Shown piece by piece: positions 49,601 to 61,559 of a stretch of DNA of 64,000 bases. Under the pieces are notes generated by a model that saw only the letters and a program-made list of their open reading frames with translations, searched no databases and was not told where the DNA came from. The DNA lies in the NCBI RefSeq assembly GCF_014805685.1, contig NC_060893.1, forward strand, positions 9,467,773 through 9,531,772, written 5' to 3'. The position numbers were made by a program, and so were the translations under genes. The first letter of the stretch is position 1, and the number at the start of each line of letters is the position of its first letter. Source of the stretch: Silurus meridionalis (lineage: Eukaryota; Chordata; Actinopteri; Siluriformes; Siluridae).

Positions 49601-51356
49601 GTCTACAAGGATTTCATTTGAATCGTGCGTACCTGAAAAAACAAACACAACAGCCTCCCTGTGGCCAAATCCTAAAAGAAGTCCACTTGGTGAGGGTGAT
49701 TTCATATCAACACAAGTTTTTGTAAGGCCTGTGAATGTTGACGATGAGGCTTGGTGAGGCCTGTGAATGGTGGTGCTACATGTAGCATTGCCACCTCACA
49801 GCTTCATGGTCCAGGGTTTATGACATCCCGAGCCTGGATTTCTTTCTTTGTGGTGTTTTGCATGTTTTCCCTGTGTTTCTCATGAGTGTCCTCAAAACTG
49901 CTCATCGGTGTGATCGAGTGTATGAATAGTGCTTTGAGATAGACTGGCGTCCCACTTTGATTGCAACAGATTGACATACGATAACTTTGTTTTAATTATA
50001 AAGTTTTACATTTTTATGAGTAAAAACAAGCATATGCACAATACCAGCTGAGCATCATAACTAGAGAATTCCAACTGAATTCAATTAACATTTCCGCAGG
50101 CTAGCTAGATTGTGTCTTATTTGTTTCGGGGGAAAACTTTCAATAGATAACATTTACATCTTTCAAAAATTTCTGACATTTTTGCTAGATTTTGACCCCT
50201 AATTGACAAATACACATATATATCTATAGCAGGTCTGGCATTGCTGGAGATGGAGCATTCCAGTAAAGCAGACCAGCTAAATAAACACAAAACAGTGGAC
50301 CACACTTTTTCCCCAGACCTGAAAAGCATTAACAGGCCTGACAAAAGGTTTTTTAGTCTTTTATTCATATCATGTTTCATGTCATGTTTTTTTGTGCACA
50401 TTCGAAATGGTCATAATAGTGTGCTATTCAACAGTAAAAGGAGGGCCACAGATAAACAGCCTATACCTAGAGATCTGAGGCAAGAAACATTAACTAGTGA
50501 GCATGAAGATACAGCTTCATCTGGCAGCTGGAACAGTGATGGCAGGTATACATTATCTATGGTATCTTTTTTTTTTTTTTTTCCCCACATAATGATTCAT
50601 TATCATATTGTGTCATATCACACTGTTTATACACTAAATTGCCAAATGTTTGTGGACATCTGATCATCAAATGCACCTTGTGCCCAAGAGACAGTAAACT
50701 GTAGTCCCCCCCTAATCCCTTTATTTGGGTATTTGAGGCCTTTGGGTAAACCTTATTTACTATCACACAATTACCACAAAGTTTCACATCAGCAGATAGA
50801 TAAAATATGCAGGATATAGCCCAGGCCATGTTTCTGCCCAGAGCAGCAAAACAGTTTTAGTGAGTCATTAGTGTCCATTGGGGTTTTACATAATATAGAC
50901 AGTTTAGCTCCTTGGATAAAGAAACTATTTGCACAACCAAAATGGGGCATTAGGTAAGGTGGCTTTTTCTGTTAAATGTCATATAGCTATGCTATAGTTA
51001 GCACCTGGGTGACTGCGAATTTCCAAAAGTGACACTCCTTGTAAAGTGATGGCATGGCGCTATAACGCTTGAGATTTCTAAATGTGTTTATCTTTAAAAG
51101 AGCATCAACACCAAGCACTTTTCACTCGTGGACCTTGGCCTCAAGAAAGAATGCCAGAAGTGCTGATGATCAGAATCACTCAAATAATATGTCCTGAATA
51201 ATTTTTGATGTGCAGTCTACATTTGTTCTGGAATAAAAATAAAAAAAGCTCCCCCTAGTGGTCAAGCAATTAGTTGTACAACTACGCTTGCATACATAAC
51301 CTGTTTATCTCTTATTATGCCTTTTGCTTTCCAGAGGCTGGATAAAGAAGAAATAA
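40659..51356 (+). CDS. agbl2: Cytosolic carboxypeptidase 2 (AGBL2), 23 coding exons
   Basis: An M14-family metallocarboxypeptidase that trims glutamates from polyglutamylated tubulin in cilia. Coding exons: 40659-40664, 40960-41023, 41716-41862, 42809-42994, 43118-43225, 43376-43526, 43892-44125, 44237-44642, 44952-45094, 45806-45962, 46058-46184, 46383-46483, 46593-46705, 47858-47924, 48050-48160, 48239-48325 (donor uncertain), 48422-48520, 49065-49239, 49320-49347, 49490-49689, 50233-50347, 50435-50545, 51335-51356. They total 2958 nt, 985 residues (human about 902). Zinc ligands are visible: HPGE (H400, E403) and H496 in [10 protein letters not shown] at 459-460 is the substrate-binding pair, and E568 in YTLESTFGG is the catalytic glutamate. 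The N-terminal CCP domain ([13 protein letters not shown]) precedes the catalytic domain. The C-terminal third is low-complexity. The start is ATGCAG at the end of a short exon, the only frame that joins exon 2. The 42809 acceptor was chosen by frame. Confidence 0.93.
41185..41325 (+). repeat. tRNA-derived SINE, truncated
   Basis: The head GTGGTAGCTTAATGGTTAAG resembles a tRNA A-box region, and the tail GGGATGTGTGAAGAAAGAAT is the familiar end of fish SINEs of this type. It is shortened internally. Confidence 0.6.
41326..41610 (-). repeat. Teleost interspersed repeat following the SINE
   Basis: An (AATC)n start, then TTTATTTATATAGCGCCTTA and further on GAGCTGGAAGAGCATTCCAC, a module common in fish genomes and probably the 3' end of a LINE read backwards. 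It lies in AGBL2 intron 2, before the 41716 exon. Confidence 0.5.
42093..42450 (-). mobile_element. MITE copy C, internally deleted, in AGBL2 intron 3
   Basis: Starts after a TA with CCATAATTTCCGGACCATAT, the inverted form of the right end of copies A and B, and continues through the GGTGTAACGGGTGAAATAT block in reverse. A central part is missing near 42300 and the far terminal repeat is lost near 42450. The short-frame region is present but mutated. Confidence 0.78.
45250..45480. repeat. Teleost interspersed repeat in AGBL2 intron 9
   Basis: The order CTCTGTGCACTTTATAAGGA, GGTAGTGCCTCCTTTTGTTC, AACAGCTTCAG..GGCATGG-like DNA is a repeat phrase I recognise from many fish loci. The family is uncertain. 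Confidence 0.5.
49760..49985 (+). repeat. SINE-like interspersed repeat in AGBL2 intron
   Basis: GCCACCTCACAGCTTCATGG, TTTTGCATGTTTTCCCTGTG and GAGATAGACTGGCGTCCCAC occur in the order of a ubiquitous teleost repeat. A more decayed relative is at 11545-11830. Confidence 0.65.
50625..50720 (+). repeat. Fragment of a Tc1-like non-autonomous element
   Basis: TACACTAAATTGCCAAATGT followed by a GTGGACATCTGATCA block is the end of a widespread fish DNA-transposon derivative. Only about 100 bp remain. Confidence 0.45.
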
Positions 51357-52111
51357 AAGAATAAAGCCATACGCCCATGGGGAAAAAGGGTGTAAAAAGG
51401 GGTCAATTCAAAGAAGAACAGCCTGGAAACAGAAAACGCCCAGAGGATATGTCCAGAAATTCTGTGGATTGGTGCCTTGAAGAACTAATTTCTTCCTTCA
51501 TTTATACATAAATGTTGAGTAAAGAACAATACAATAGTAGCATTTGTCTTACTTGACTTGATATTGGATATAGTCATGTACTTCTTTGGAATTCCGATGT
51601 ACAGTATGTTAAACTTTTTTATTTTATAAAATGTTAATTTTGTAATATTACTATTATCATCCAGCTCATACAATTTTTTTTGTCATTTGTTTATGCCATC
51701 ATTACAACAGAGTACATTTTTGTTATGTTAAAATGTTGATACAGAGATCCTACTGTCAGGGACAGTAGTCTTTTTCTGTTGAGCATATGAGTGCTAGATC
51801 TATTTTAAAGAATTACACAGTTTAGTGCCATAAAACATATGAATCATATAATTTTTTAACCAGTTGTGTCTGAGTAAACACACTAACATCCACTCTTTTA
51901 GGGTTTTTTTTATTTTTTGCAATATATAAAATACTTTAACAACTGTGATTTGCTGATATGTATTGTTTTGTAATCCATAAAAGTAGTTTGAATAACAAAC
52001 ACTTAAAATTGGTTGATATGATATATGTGGACATGTTAAATGCCTGAATGCCATGTTTCATGCGATAAAGAAAAATATTTTTGTATAAGCAGTTCATCAG
52101 TAGTGCAGATG

Positions 52112-53212
52112 TCATGACCTGAGCTCTTGAATACCATTAAACTGACTGAGGTGGAATCGGCTTTCAGTGTGTCTGACCATAGCACGCAGCGCCACAAAAC
52201 CAGATAGAGCCTGCAAAAAAACAAAAACAGAAATGGAAAAAGTTTAATAAAGAGTAAACCATAACTTGTTTTGCGAACTGACTAAGAATACTGGATATAC
52301 CTCAGTTAAAATGAACAATGCCAGAACTATGTGAACTCCTCTTTCCAAAGGCTGAATGAGTATAGCTTCATTGAAGAGTAGGAACAGGATTAAAGGGAAC
52401 TGCAGAAGGAGGCTGAGGAGCCAAAAGCCAGCCAGTTCAGGGACCTACAATGATTCATTATATAAAGGGTCTAAAACACGGACTATATTTACATGCACAT
52501 ATTTAAAGTTTTGAGCATCTGGAACTTCCAAAGTACAAAAGTCTTTACCTTTTCTTGCAGATTACCTGCATAGCCCAGGTAGAGCCTGATTGCCTCGATG
52601 AGAGTCATTACAATTAATACTGTAATTAGGATGAATTTGTAGTAATCAGGGAGTGCAGGATACTGAGAGAGAGACAGAGAGAGAGAGAGAGGGGGCGAGA
52701 GGGTTGAAATATTGTATTCTGATATGAAATTGGGAAAGCATTACTGTCTTACCTTGAGTTGCAGCATTACGACTTCACTGATCCACCACAGAGGAAAGAA
52801 GCAGATGTTAAAGAAGAGAGCCATTTGAAGAGGCAAACTGGATACAACATCTGTACCTGCAGAGGGAACGGGGGCGGAGCTTCAGGCAATACATACACAC
52901 TCATGCAGTGAATATATAATATATATCCTGTTAAAATATAGCTCCACAACCAACTGTAGCTATCAAAACAAGTTATGTTGTATCAGAAATAAGCTGGTGG
53001 AAATGAACGAACAGCAGCCTAGATAAAGAGCTCGCCATTGCTTCATCGTTACATGTACCTCCACATATTATTTGATCAGACGCATGCAAAAACTTACTGT
53101 GATTCACAAATTTGAAATGATCTTCGGGCGAAAGTTGTGATCGTCCCTGATTTACGAAAACAGTTCGTGAAAAATCTCCCAAACGCCTTCTTATGGGCTC
53201 GGGGAGATCCAT
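52112..53212 (-). CDS. tmem17: Transmembrane protein 17, ciliary transition zone
   Basis: TMEM17 is a four-pass membrane protein of the MKS/tectonic module at the ciliary transition zone, where it helps gate membrane proteins into the cilium. Five exons in transcript order: 53098-53212, 52753-52856, 52549-52662, 52301-52444, 52112-52210. They total 576 nt, 191 residues; the human protein is 198. The N-terminus MDLPEPIRRRLGDFSRTVF matches the family. Four hydrophobic segments follow, at about residues 50-72 (PLQMALFFNICFFPLWW), 82-105 (YKFILITVLIVMTLIEAI), 118-138 (AGFWLLSLLLQLPLILFLLF) and 145-165. The loop IRLYLGYAGNLQEKVPELAG is the family hallmark. The last residues, FNGIQELRS, replace the longer acidic tail of the mammalian protein. 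Teleosts may have two TMEM17 paralogues; which one this is cannot be decided here. Confidence 0.93.
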
Positions 53213-53330
53213 AGTGCGAGGCTAAAGGCGTAACTACCAAACACGGGCGCTAACAACCGTGAGCAGGGCGGGGTGCGTTCAAGAGTCGCAGTGCAGCGTT
53301 CAATAACAGCTATTCCCATTCTGCATCTAG
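53213..53330 (-). promoter_or_regulatory. TMEM17 promoter region
   Basis: GC-rich DNA immediately before the TMEM17 start, with an AGGGCGGGG GC-box word near 53265 and several CpGs. I looked for an RFX X-box like the one in front of AGBL2 and did not find a convincing match. Confidence 0.45.
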
Positions 53331-53624
53331 GGTCGAAAGGCAGATTCATTCTATAATCATAAAGCAATTATTCAGAGCCTTTAGTAAAATGTATCTAGAT
53401 CTCCCATTTGACCTACTCAATCCTACCCAGTTACATTGTCTTAAATGTACATTTAACATGACATAACTATGGTTATTATAATTACACTGACATTCAACAT
53501 TTTATTTGTTAATTAATCTATTCACAGATTCTCCTTGACTTGAGGATATAGGGAATTGGGAACACTGATATAAAATAGGGAAACACCCTTGACAGAAGGA
53601 TCCCAGTGCATCCCAAGGCTTGAT

Positions 53625-54135
53625 ATTAATACAGTGGTTCTCAAAGGTTTGAGCCAACCACCCCAGTGTTACACTCCAATGGCTTCCTGTAGCTGCATGT
53701 ATCAGATTAATCCCACCTTGTGCTGCTCCATCCCACCTCTGATCCTCCAAAAGCGATCTACGGGTCCCAATTTCTATCAGGATCCAAGGCAGGCACACGT
53801 CAAGACTTTTCTCTGTTCTGGCACCTTGGTGAACTTCTCCCAAAAACTCCAAGCAACTAAGTTTCTATAAGTATTATATAAAGACTTATTTAAAGACTGA
53901 AAACATATGTTTTCCTTAGTACTTAAATTAGCACTTTATTTTTAAACTATTCTGTCGTCTACGTGATTTTTTTTAACTTACTACCTCTTGAAAAGTTTTT
54001 ACACTGCAAATATTCTAAGCGTCTGACCTAGGGAATGAGTATGAGGATGTATTTATTGTTAAAGAATTCAAAGCACTTCTGTAAGCCTACTAAAAGAAAA
54101 GGACTTCTGCCAAATGCCTTAAATGTAAATGTAAA
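53625..54135 (+). mobile_element. L2-clade LINE 3' fragment
   Basis: CTCCAATGGCTTCCTGTAGC corresponds to the LHWLPVA coding segment of L2, now with stop codons. CTTTTCTCTGTTCTGGCACC follows, and the element ends in GCCAAATGCCTTAAATGTAA, the 3' tail also seen at 27829. This is a 5'-truncated, dead copy in plus orientation. Confidence 0.75.
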
Positions 54136-54603
54136 AAAAAACAAAAGGTAATTGACCATCATTTTGTTTTTGTTTTTTAATTAAATTTATCAGTAGTGCT
54201 CGTGACCTCTTAAATATGTTAGTAATAATTTCAACATGCTTTGCCATCATATCAGTTTAATAAGAAGTGTTGTGCAGTTATGTTTATTTCTAAATGCTAG
54301 TCCCAGTAACATTTGAAAATATAGCCCACAAAAATACATCTCTGATCTTTCTAATATCACAAAATCAAACTTTGGAAATTAAGTGACCCCTAATTTGGGA
54401 TCCCTTACAGAGTGAGTGTCTTTGCAACATCAAACAACCCACTTTCAGAGCCACCGTTTCTGGATGCTAACTTTCATTTAGCTCATCAACATCAGCTAGT
54501 AAATATCACTGACACATTAATATGTGGAACAATGTTTATTGAATACATTTATCAAGTCAGCTACTCACAGAAAGAATCTTTTCATATTACAATGCAACTT
54601 TAT

Positions 54604-54800
54604 CATACATTACATTTACAGCATTTGGCAGAAGCCCTTATTCAAAGCAAATTACACTAAAATAATTTATACAACTGAGCAGCTGTGGGGTTAAGGGCGT
54701 TGCTCATGGGCCCAGAAGTAGCAGCTTGTCATGGCTGGGATTTGAATTAATGACCTTGAGATCCAAAGCCCAGCATCTTAACCACTAAGCTACCACCTCC
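54604..54800 (-). repeat. tRNA-headed SINE with L2-type tail
   Basis: On the minus strand it starts GGTGGTAGCTTAGTGGTTAA (tRNA-like A-box), continues through a B-box-like ATTAATTCAAATCCC, and ends with the same GCCAAATGCTGTAAATGTAA tail used by the nearby L2. Sharing a 3' tail with an L2 partner is the usual arrangement for SINEs mobilised by that LINE. Confidence 0.75.
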
Positions 54801-54898
54801 CCAATACACATGGTTTATTCACATTGACGGATTGGTAGCACTCACAGTTTCATCAAGTTAACACAAAATTAAATGGTTTCACAGCTTATAAAGGCACA

Positions 54899-55056
54899 TT
54901 TATTGGAAAAGTAGTTGGAAGTATAATTCTATAAAATACTGTGTGTGACGCCAGCGCTACACAAATTTTCTTTTAAATAAACAAAGAAGCAATCATTTCA
55001 TAGTACAATAAAACATGCAATAAGGTATTGATCTTCATGCAGAAGTTAAATAGAAT
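54899..55056 (-). other. SLC15A5 3' UTR with poly(A) signal
   Basis: Trailer after the SLC15A5 stop; the minus strand has AATAAA (TTTATT on plus) at 54899-54904. Confidence 0.5.
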
Positions 55057-58000
55057 CTATGGATGGTAAGGTTCCACTGTATAATATCTAAGACAGGATT
55101 TATACTGTAGAAGCTTTTCAGCCAGGTGACTTTGTCTCACTCTTGCATTTAATTCAACACTAAAGTCTGTGTACCTGCACAGGAAAATACAGATGATTTA
55201 GCTTACATGATCATTTCCATTTCATGTTTAAATATTTGCACCTGTCATATTTTAGCAATACTGGGTCGAAGTAAAGCATAAGCATAAATTACGTTATTTG
55301 TGTATGGTGTAGTGAAGCTCCATGTTTGTTTGGAATCCAAATGTGATGTATGAACAGTGAACAGAATTATGAATTAAACCCTACCTGTGAGATATTTTCC
55401 AAAGTATCAGAGTGTTTATGGCCATCAGAATTGCTAAAGTAAATAAAAACCTCTCCATATTGCCATTGTGTAATATGTTTGGATAAAAGCTTCCTGAAAA
55501 CAAAAATGTAAGAGGGTCAGCCATGTGCATTAACTTGTATTTTCTCCTACTTATTTGTTTTCCAAAAATGGAGTATTACATTTCTATACAAGTTTAAAAT
55601 GTAGGTGTCCTTACCACCAGACACAAAGTAAAAGAACTGAATCAGAAGAGCACCAAGAAAACATCCTCCACCATAGGCGAAGGTAAGAAATTGTAGAGAG
55701 ATCCCTCTGAGATTGTTGGGAGTCAGACAGAAAGAGATAACGGCGCCTGAGTAGAGGAATAAAAAGTAAAAGACTAAATTGTTCCATATTTTAAGCAGTA
55801 TCATGTACTTGTAGATAAGAATGAATGCTTACATGCTGGTGTGACAAAGGCCTCTGCCACACCAAGTAAGATGTACTGAGATGCAAGCTGAAGGCATGGC
55901 ATTGAGGACACTTGAAGCACTGTTCCTGAGCGTGTCTGATCCATCTGAGGATATCTTTTCCTGTTAATCTCAGCAATCCCTGCAATTAGTGCAGACAGAG
56001 CTGCAAACACATGCCCGATTACTGGAAGAGAATAAAACACAATGGTTACATTTGAATGTTTAAGATTTTACTGGTTAACTTACAATAGTCACACTGAAGA
56101 TGCCTACTTATGAAATTGATTGGGGAGGGAGGTGTTTTCTTTAAATACTGGTAACATTTGCTGACAAACTCCAGTAGCGGTGCTAAAATTAGCAGCGGCA
56201 AAATACTTATTACATTCATAGCTGCTATTGGCAGCATGACACCATTAAAGCTGAGGTTTGAATGCATTGTCTGCAGATAGTATCCTGAAGGAATCTGTAA
56301 ATGAAACAAAGACCTGATGACAAAATTACAAAATGATTGACAACTATTGGATTAAAGCTCTTGAAGACTTAAATAGGCATACACTATAGTTGCTTGATTA
56401 TTAATTGACAATATGTTTGGCCATGTTTTCTAGACCTTTATGAATTTCTTTAATTTTATATTACATAAATTCACATAAGAGAGATGCCTTCTTTCATACA
56501 TACCTGGGTTATGCAAGCCCGGTAGAGTAATTGCAATCCAAACAGAGGGAAAAGCTTGACCAGAATCTTAACATTTTCTACTTTCGTCTCACTGTAGCGT
56601 CCTCCATTGTTCTCTTTGGCACGATCAAGCCAGTCAGTTACATCTCCACTCAAATGACGATAACAAAGGCAGCACATTTGTAAAGAGTTTAGAAACACAC
56701 CCAGTGTGGTCAGCAATGAATTACCTGTAAATAACAAAAACAAAAAACATTCCAGTTGTAATGTTGGAATGATGTCATCATTCATGTTCCAGAGCAATGC
56801 AAAAATCTATCAATTATTTAAAACTTTGTCTAGGCAATATAAAATACTTGTGTTTGCTAAAGCCATGATTTTTATATATTTTTTTGGCTTTACTGACATC
56901 TAAATTACAATGTAGGGTTTATGTTTTCATGTGTGTTTTTACTGCTACCTTTCTTGGGATGGAGGATAAGATTGCTGCGTGCCATATGAATGCCAATGAG
57001 TCCCAAGAGAACAGAAGTGAAAGGAATGAGAAAGCCTAAGTTTTTGCCCACAGACTGCTGAATATAGGCGATTGCCAAGAAGATGACTGTAGAATTCAGA
57101 TTTACTAACCAATAAATCCTGTAGGTGAAATGCCATGTGTTATTTCAGCTTTTAAAAAACAAATAGAGATCTAACTAAGTGTGAACAAAATGAAGAATGT
57201 AGTGCTTAATGCAACACGATGATGGTGTTTCTGTTTATCCATGAATGGTAATAATCAGTGAATGAATTTCTTACCAGTTAAAAAAGGATAATATCTTCCT
57301 TTGATTATAACCTTGAAGGTTATTGATTCCCAATGGGCAGAGGATAGCACGTATCCCCCCAATACCAAAAGCAGCAGCTAGCAGCCCTGTGTAGAAGAGA
57401 ATATGTTGTATCTGCGGCTCAAGGTGGTGTATAATGTTGTGTGTGTCGATGTAGAAATCATCAAATGGAAATGCAACTACAGGGAGCAGTGCCGTGCCTA
57501 TGAAAGGGAAATGACATAAAGACATGAAATCAATAAAAGTGTATCCTATGCATTGAATTCTAAAATTGGAAAGAGTCAAACATCGTTATATTGTAAATAT
57601 AAAAATCCATTCATAAAATGGTCATTATAACTTAAAATTGTATTTATTAATATGGATTTAAAGTATGTGTGTAGGTGCAAATGTAAACTACTGCCTGCGT
57701 GATTTTCTAGGTTCACTAAGTATTCATGATCCACTCTGCCTATACAAACCATTATTTTTTTTGTACAAATAATAATATTAAGTGAATCTAAAGTCACAGG
57801 CACATTATAAAGGATATAAAGCTTTTACTGTCAGTCATAGCCAACTGCAGGCAGTATCAGTGTTTTATCACAGTATAATTCAGATTGTTGGATTGAAAAA
57901 ATCTAAATCTATGATGTTCATATTTGAATGCCTTTATTTATTCTTTATTAAAGCCTTATAATCATTTTATTTAAAATATTTTTTTCCAAAGTGTTCTTAT

Positions 58001-58401
58001 ACAACCTTTGCTTCAGGTAAGTATTTGTACACACATTGTAAATAAAACACACATTTAACATTAAGCATAATAAGACCTGAGAGTTCTTTTTAAATGAATC
58101 TAGCGTTTGTTCACTTTTAAAACACAGACTCACCAAAGAAATGAAGTAGAGCACAAAGGTAAAAAACTGTTTTCCTTCCCAAACATGTCTCTGCAAGCCA
58201 TCCGGCAAGAACAGGTGTGAGTGTACTGACTCCAACAAAACACAGGTTCACTGTGGCTGCTTGGTAATTGTTATATCCAAGTTTGATGGTGCAAAAGAGG
58301 ATCATATTACACACAATCCCAAAAAAAGTAAACCTCTCAAATAACTCCACAAAAAGAACACAGACAATCCCCTTCACATTCTTTGGAGGTTTCCGAGGCA
58401 T
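55057..58401 (-). CDS. slc15a5: Solute carrier family 15 member 5, POT-type transporter, 9 exons
   Basis: An orphan member of the proton-coupled oligopeptide transporter (POT/PTR2) family; its substrate is not established. Exons in transcript order: 58134-58401, 57275-57497, 56949-57118, 56504-56724, 56108-56294, 55833-56021, 55615-55746, 55385-55493, 55057-55174. They total 1617 nt, 538 residues (human about 579). TM1 carries the proton-coupling ExxER motif intact in VELFERFTFFG (about residues 18-28). The second family signature is FFNWIYWLVNLNST. Later landmarks are QIPSGYYLQTMHSNLSFNG, LPLLILAPLLEFV and QYILLGVAEAFVTPA. The start used is the ATG of MPRKPPK at 58399-58401. The frame is open upstream with no other in-frame ATG before a stop, so an extra upstream exon with a few dozen more residues remains possible. 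Confidence 0.93.
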
Positions 58402-59620
58402 ACGTGGGGTAACTTTCGAAGTTGGTTGGCAAGTGGTAGAGACCTTATGTAGCCTATGGCCATCATGAAGACCGCAACATTCAGTGCTACCATGGTGCTT
58501 TAGAATCTATTCTTTTAGAAGTGCTTTTCCGGACCTGGTATAATCCCTCTATCCATGCTGAAAAAAACAGGAGGAGCAGTTTCACACTCACTTATGAAGT
58601 CTTACGCAGAGCAGTTAACGGTAGTAATGAAAAAAAGCAAAGTCATCTGCACGTGCAAGGGTTCATGCTGAGCTTTCACTATGAGTTCTGAGTAATGTTT
58701 GTCCACCTTTTTTCCTCACTAGTGTATGAACTTCTCCTAGCTGGTTTCAGCTCATTAGGAAAGCAGACATGACGCCAATGTGATGGCATGAGTTTTGATG
58801 ATGAAAGTGCTGACAGGAAGGTGTGACATATTTCTGTAATTACTTTTTGGTATTTGTAGATGATCTTTTGTTATTGTGTTGATGATCTTTTAACACAAAA
58901 AATAGGGTAGTGTAGTGGGCTGAAATACAGTTCAGATGTTTTAACCAATGGAAACATGCTCGGACTTGTATAATGTAAATGTAAAGATGACCTCTTTTTA
59001 TGATGCCTATTTTAATTTTATGCAAAAAAAAAAGTTTTTTTGTACCTTGATTGAAAGCGACAATATGATAACAATTAATTTCACGAGCATGCTTGATAGT
59101 GGTGCATGCAAGACACTGAGTAAATTAAAGCAAAACAAATCTTTATTGACTAGTGGAGCTGACAGCATGTCACGGTTTGGTGAGAAAAAAACGTCCTCTG
59201 TGTTTAAACTGTTATGCTCAGTGGAGACAATTAGAGCGGGGACATGAACTGTGAATTCATGGTTTCTTAACTTTTGGAATAAGAAGATCTAAAATCAGTA
59301 TGCTTTTTTAACATGCATATATGAAATTGCTCTCACCAAAGCATGAAATACTTTACTTATAAGTTGACTGGATGGCAAACAGTGAGTCACATCCTTACCA
59401 AAATACTCATAGGCCACCTTGGAATCTATTTTTTCTTAATTATTTATGCTTATTTAGGCCCCACTTTCATATGTTTCCCTCCTCAAATAGTTTACATAAA
59501 CTAAACTACAAACATATTAATAAAGCAACATATTAATCCTAACTGTAGATAATTCTAGATAAATTATAACAAGAAGAAAATGGAACAAGTGTCTTTCTGT
59601 CCAAATCCAGTTCAGTAAAA
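58402..59620. other. Upstream flank of SLC15A5
   Basis: AT-rich intergenic DNA. The first 200 bases before the SLC15A5 start probably include its 5' UTR or promoter. No gene, transposon or structured repeat was recognised in the rest. Confidence 0.45.
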
Positions 59621-59624
59621 CAGA

Positions 59625-59975
59625 TCATTCATTCATTCATTCATTCATCCATTGGTCCGTTCGTTCGTTTGTTTGTTCGTTCGTTCGTTCATTCGTTCAC
59701 TCATTCATTCATTCATTCATTCATTCATTTACCCATTTATACTTCCTTTCTTTATTTTCACTGTATTCTGGTCAGGGTCATGGTGGACACAGCATAAATC
59801 ACTGGGAGCAAGGCAGGAAATTTTACCCCTGAAAAGTCAGCAGTCACAATCAGCCACACACTCATTCACACATAGGTATGACACAAATTGGGCAGGACGC
59901 ATGGTTTGGGTAACCTCAGGAGCACTAGAGTTGGTCAACCAAATTTCAGTGTAAGCCAGTACCCCCTTAGCCCTT
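59625..59975 (+). repeat. (ATTC/GTTC)n microsatellite joined to a teleost interspersed repeat
   Basis: ATTC units, then GTTC/GTTT units, then ATTC units run from 59625 to 59730. TATTCTGGTCAGGGTCATGG and TGGGAGCAAGGCAGGAAATT follow, an order typical of a very common fish repeat that begins with a tetranucleotide tract. Confidence 0.7.
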
Positions 59976-61559
59976 CCTCCTGAGAACACACCCACGTGAC
60001 CCACATGAGAGAAAACACCCCCTCAATTCCTCAAATCTGAGTTCTTCTGAGCAAATGATGCCAAATCAACATGGCTGCACACTTTTTAAAGTAAAGTCTT
60101 CATTGTATGTGTATTTTATTACAGCTCTTGGATATAAGACTAATAAGACTAATAAGATTAATAAGGATCAATACCACAAAAAAACACAAGGCTTTCCGAG
60201 GTAATACTGAGAATATAAATGATGACAGAGCTCACAACAACATACAGTAATTCAGATACACATGTTTCCTGAATACTCATTATTGTTAAACTTCATGGTC
60301 AGTAGAGGCTGAAATAACTTGATATTTCATAAAATAAAAACATCTATTTTGTTGTAGCTGTTGTTGTTGTGCTTTTTGTGTTCTGTCTCAAAATCAGTGT
60401 TCTGGATGGCTGCAGTCGGTGTGCTGGACTCAAATATTTCTGCCTGAGCTCACCAATTATGAACCAAGAAAAGGCCATGCTGGTGTTGACTGGGTTGAAT
60501 GGATCTCAGTGCTGGCAGAGCTTTGCTGAAAAGAAACCCGTAAGACTGAAAGAATACCAGCTCTGTGTGATGCATCAGTGAATGAGCCCATAGTTCAGTC
60601 ACCATGGATCACATTCTGCACTTCACACTTTACTTTCAGTATATTTCCACTGTCTTTATTTTACTGTGTATTATTTTACTAGTATTACATATAAAATTAC
60701 TAAAACTCCACACAACCATGCATAATAACGATAGAATCCACTATGACACGTTAGTTTATTATAAATATTATTATTTAAAATGTTTTGTGCTCCTTATTTG
60801 CACAACTGCAATTCCTAAGGTTTCCCCTTGGGCGCAGTGTTTGAATTGGCTTAAACAAGGCATGAGACATGAACGGTGCCAGGATGATTATCATAGGCAG
60901 GAAAAGCTCAAGAGCTGTACAAGTAAATGTACAATTCAATTAAATTCAGTCATTTATTCTGTCATAATATCATGATAATGTCATTTTACAATAAATCTGC
61001 TTTTGTCTGGAAACACAGTATATATGGACCCTAGTACTACAAGTGAGAATTTTTTACACTTTCCAAAAATGGAATGCAAGAAGTAAAGCAAGAAGGAGAC
61101 GCCTGGTACCCACCCGGATGCATCTAATACAATAGTCCTCTGAAACGTTTTGAACAACCGAACAATCACACACCTCTAAAACAGAATTCTTTTTATACCA
61201 CTTCATGATATCTAGGTAAGTTAGAAGGATATAGTATAGTCAGTAAACAACTAGATACATGCAGATACATAAACTTCACAATCTGAATGTGAAAAATGTG
61301 TGAGGAATAACAGGCTATTATTATTTCTAGTTTTAACATTAAAAGCAACAGGAAAGAAAGAGAAAGTAAAAGCTCATTACTACATGGTTATAGGAGCTAT
61401 ACTTACACAATAATACAGTATTTTACATTGACTCTTCTCTGATCTCTTGAAGCAGTATAAACTGATGATATCTGTGCTATTATCGTTGTGATGTAATTGT
61501 ACTGTAATAATATTTAACTGTTTTAGGTTGTTTCCTGAGGCTGCATGTAACTGTGTAGT
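59976..61559. other. Intergenic, no recognised feature
   Basis: Contains open frames of up to 123 codons (60604-60975) with no recognisable protein content and AT-rich codon use. I see no RNA gene or clear transposon. Confidence 0.45.

Noticed and set aside
53213..53330. An X-box in front of TMEM17 to match AGBL2
   Set aside because: Only half-site-like words (GTTGTTAGC, GTTTGGTAGTTAC) are present; neither forms the required inverted repeat.
54770..54800. tRNA-like A-box, possible tRNA gene
   Set aside because: It is the head of a SINE; the cloverleaf is incomplete and the body continues into an L2 tail.
60604..60975. A 123-codon plus-strand frame
   Set aside because: AT-rich, no family resemblance and no splice or promoter support; likely chance.
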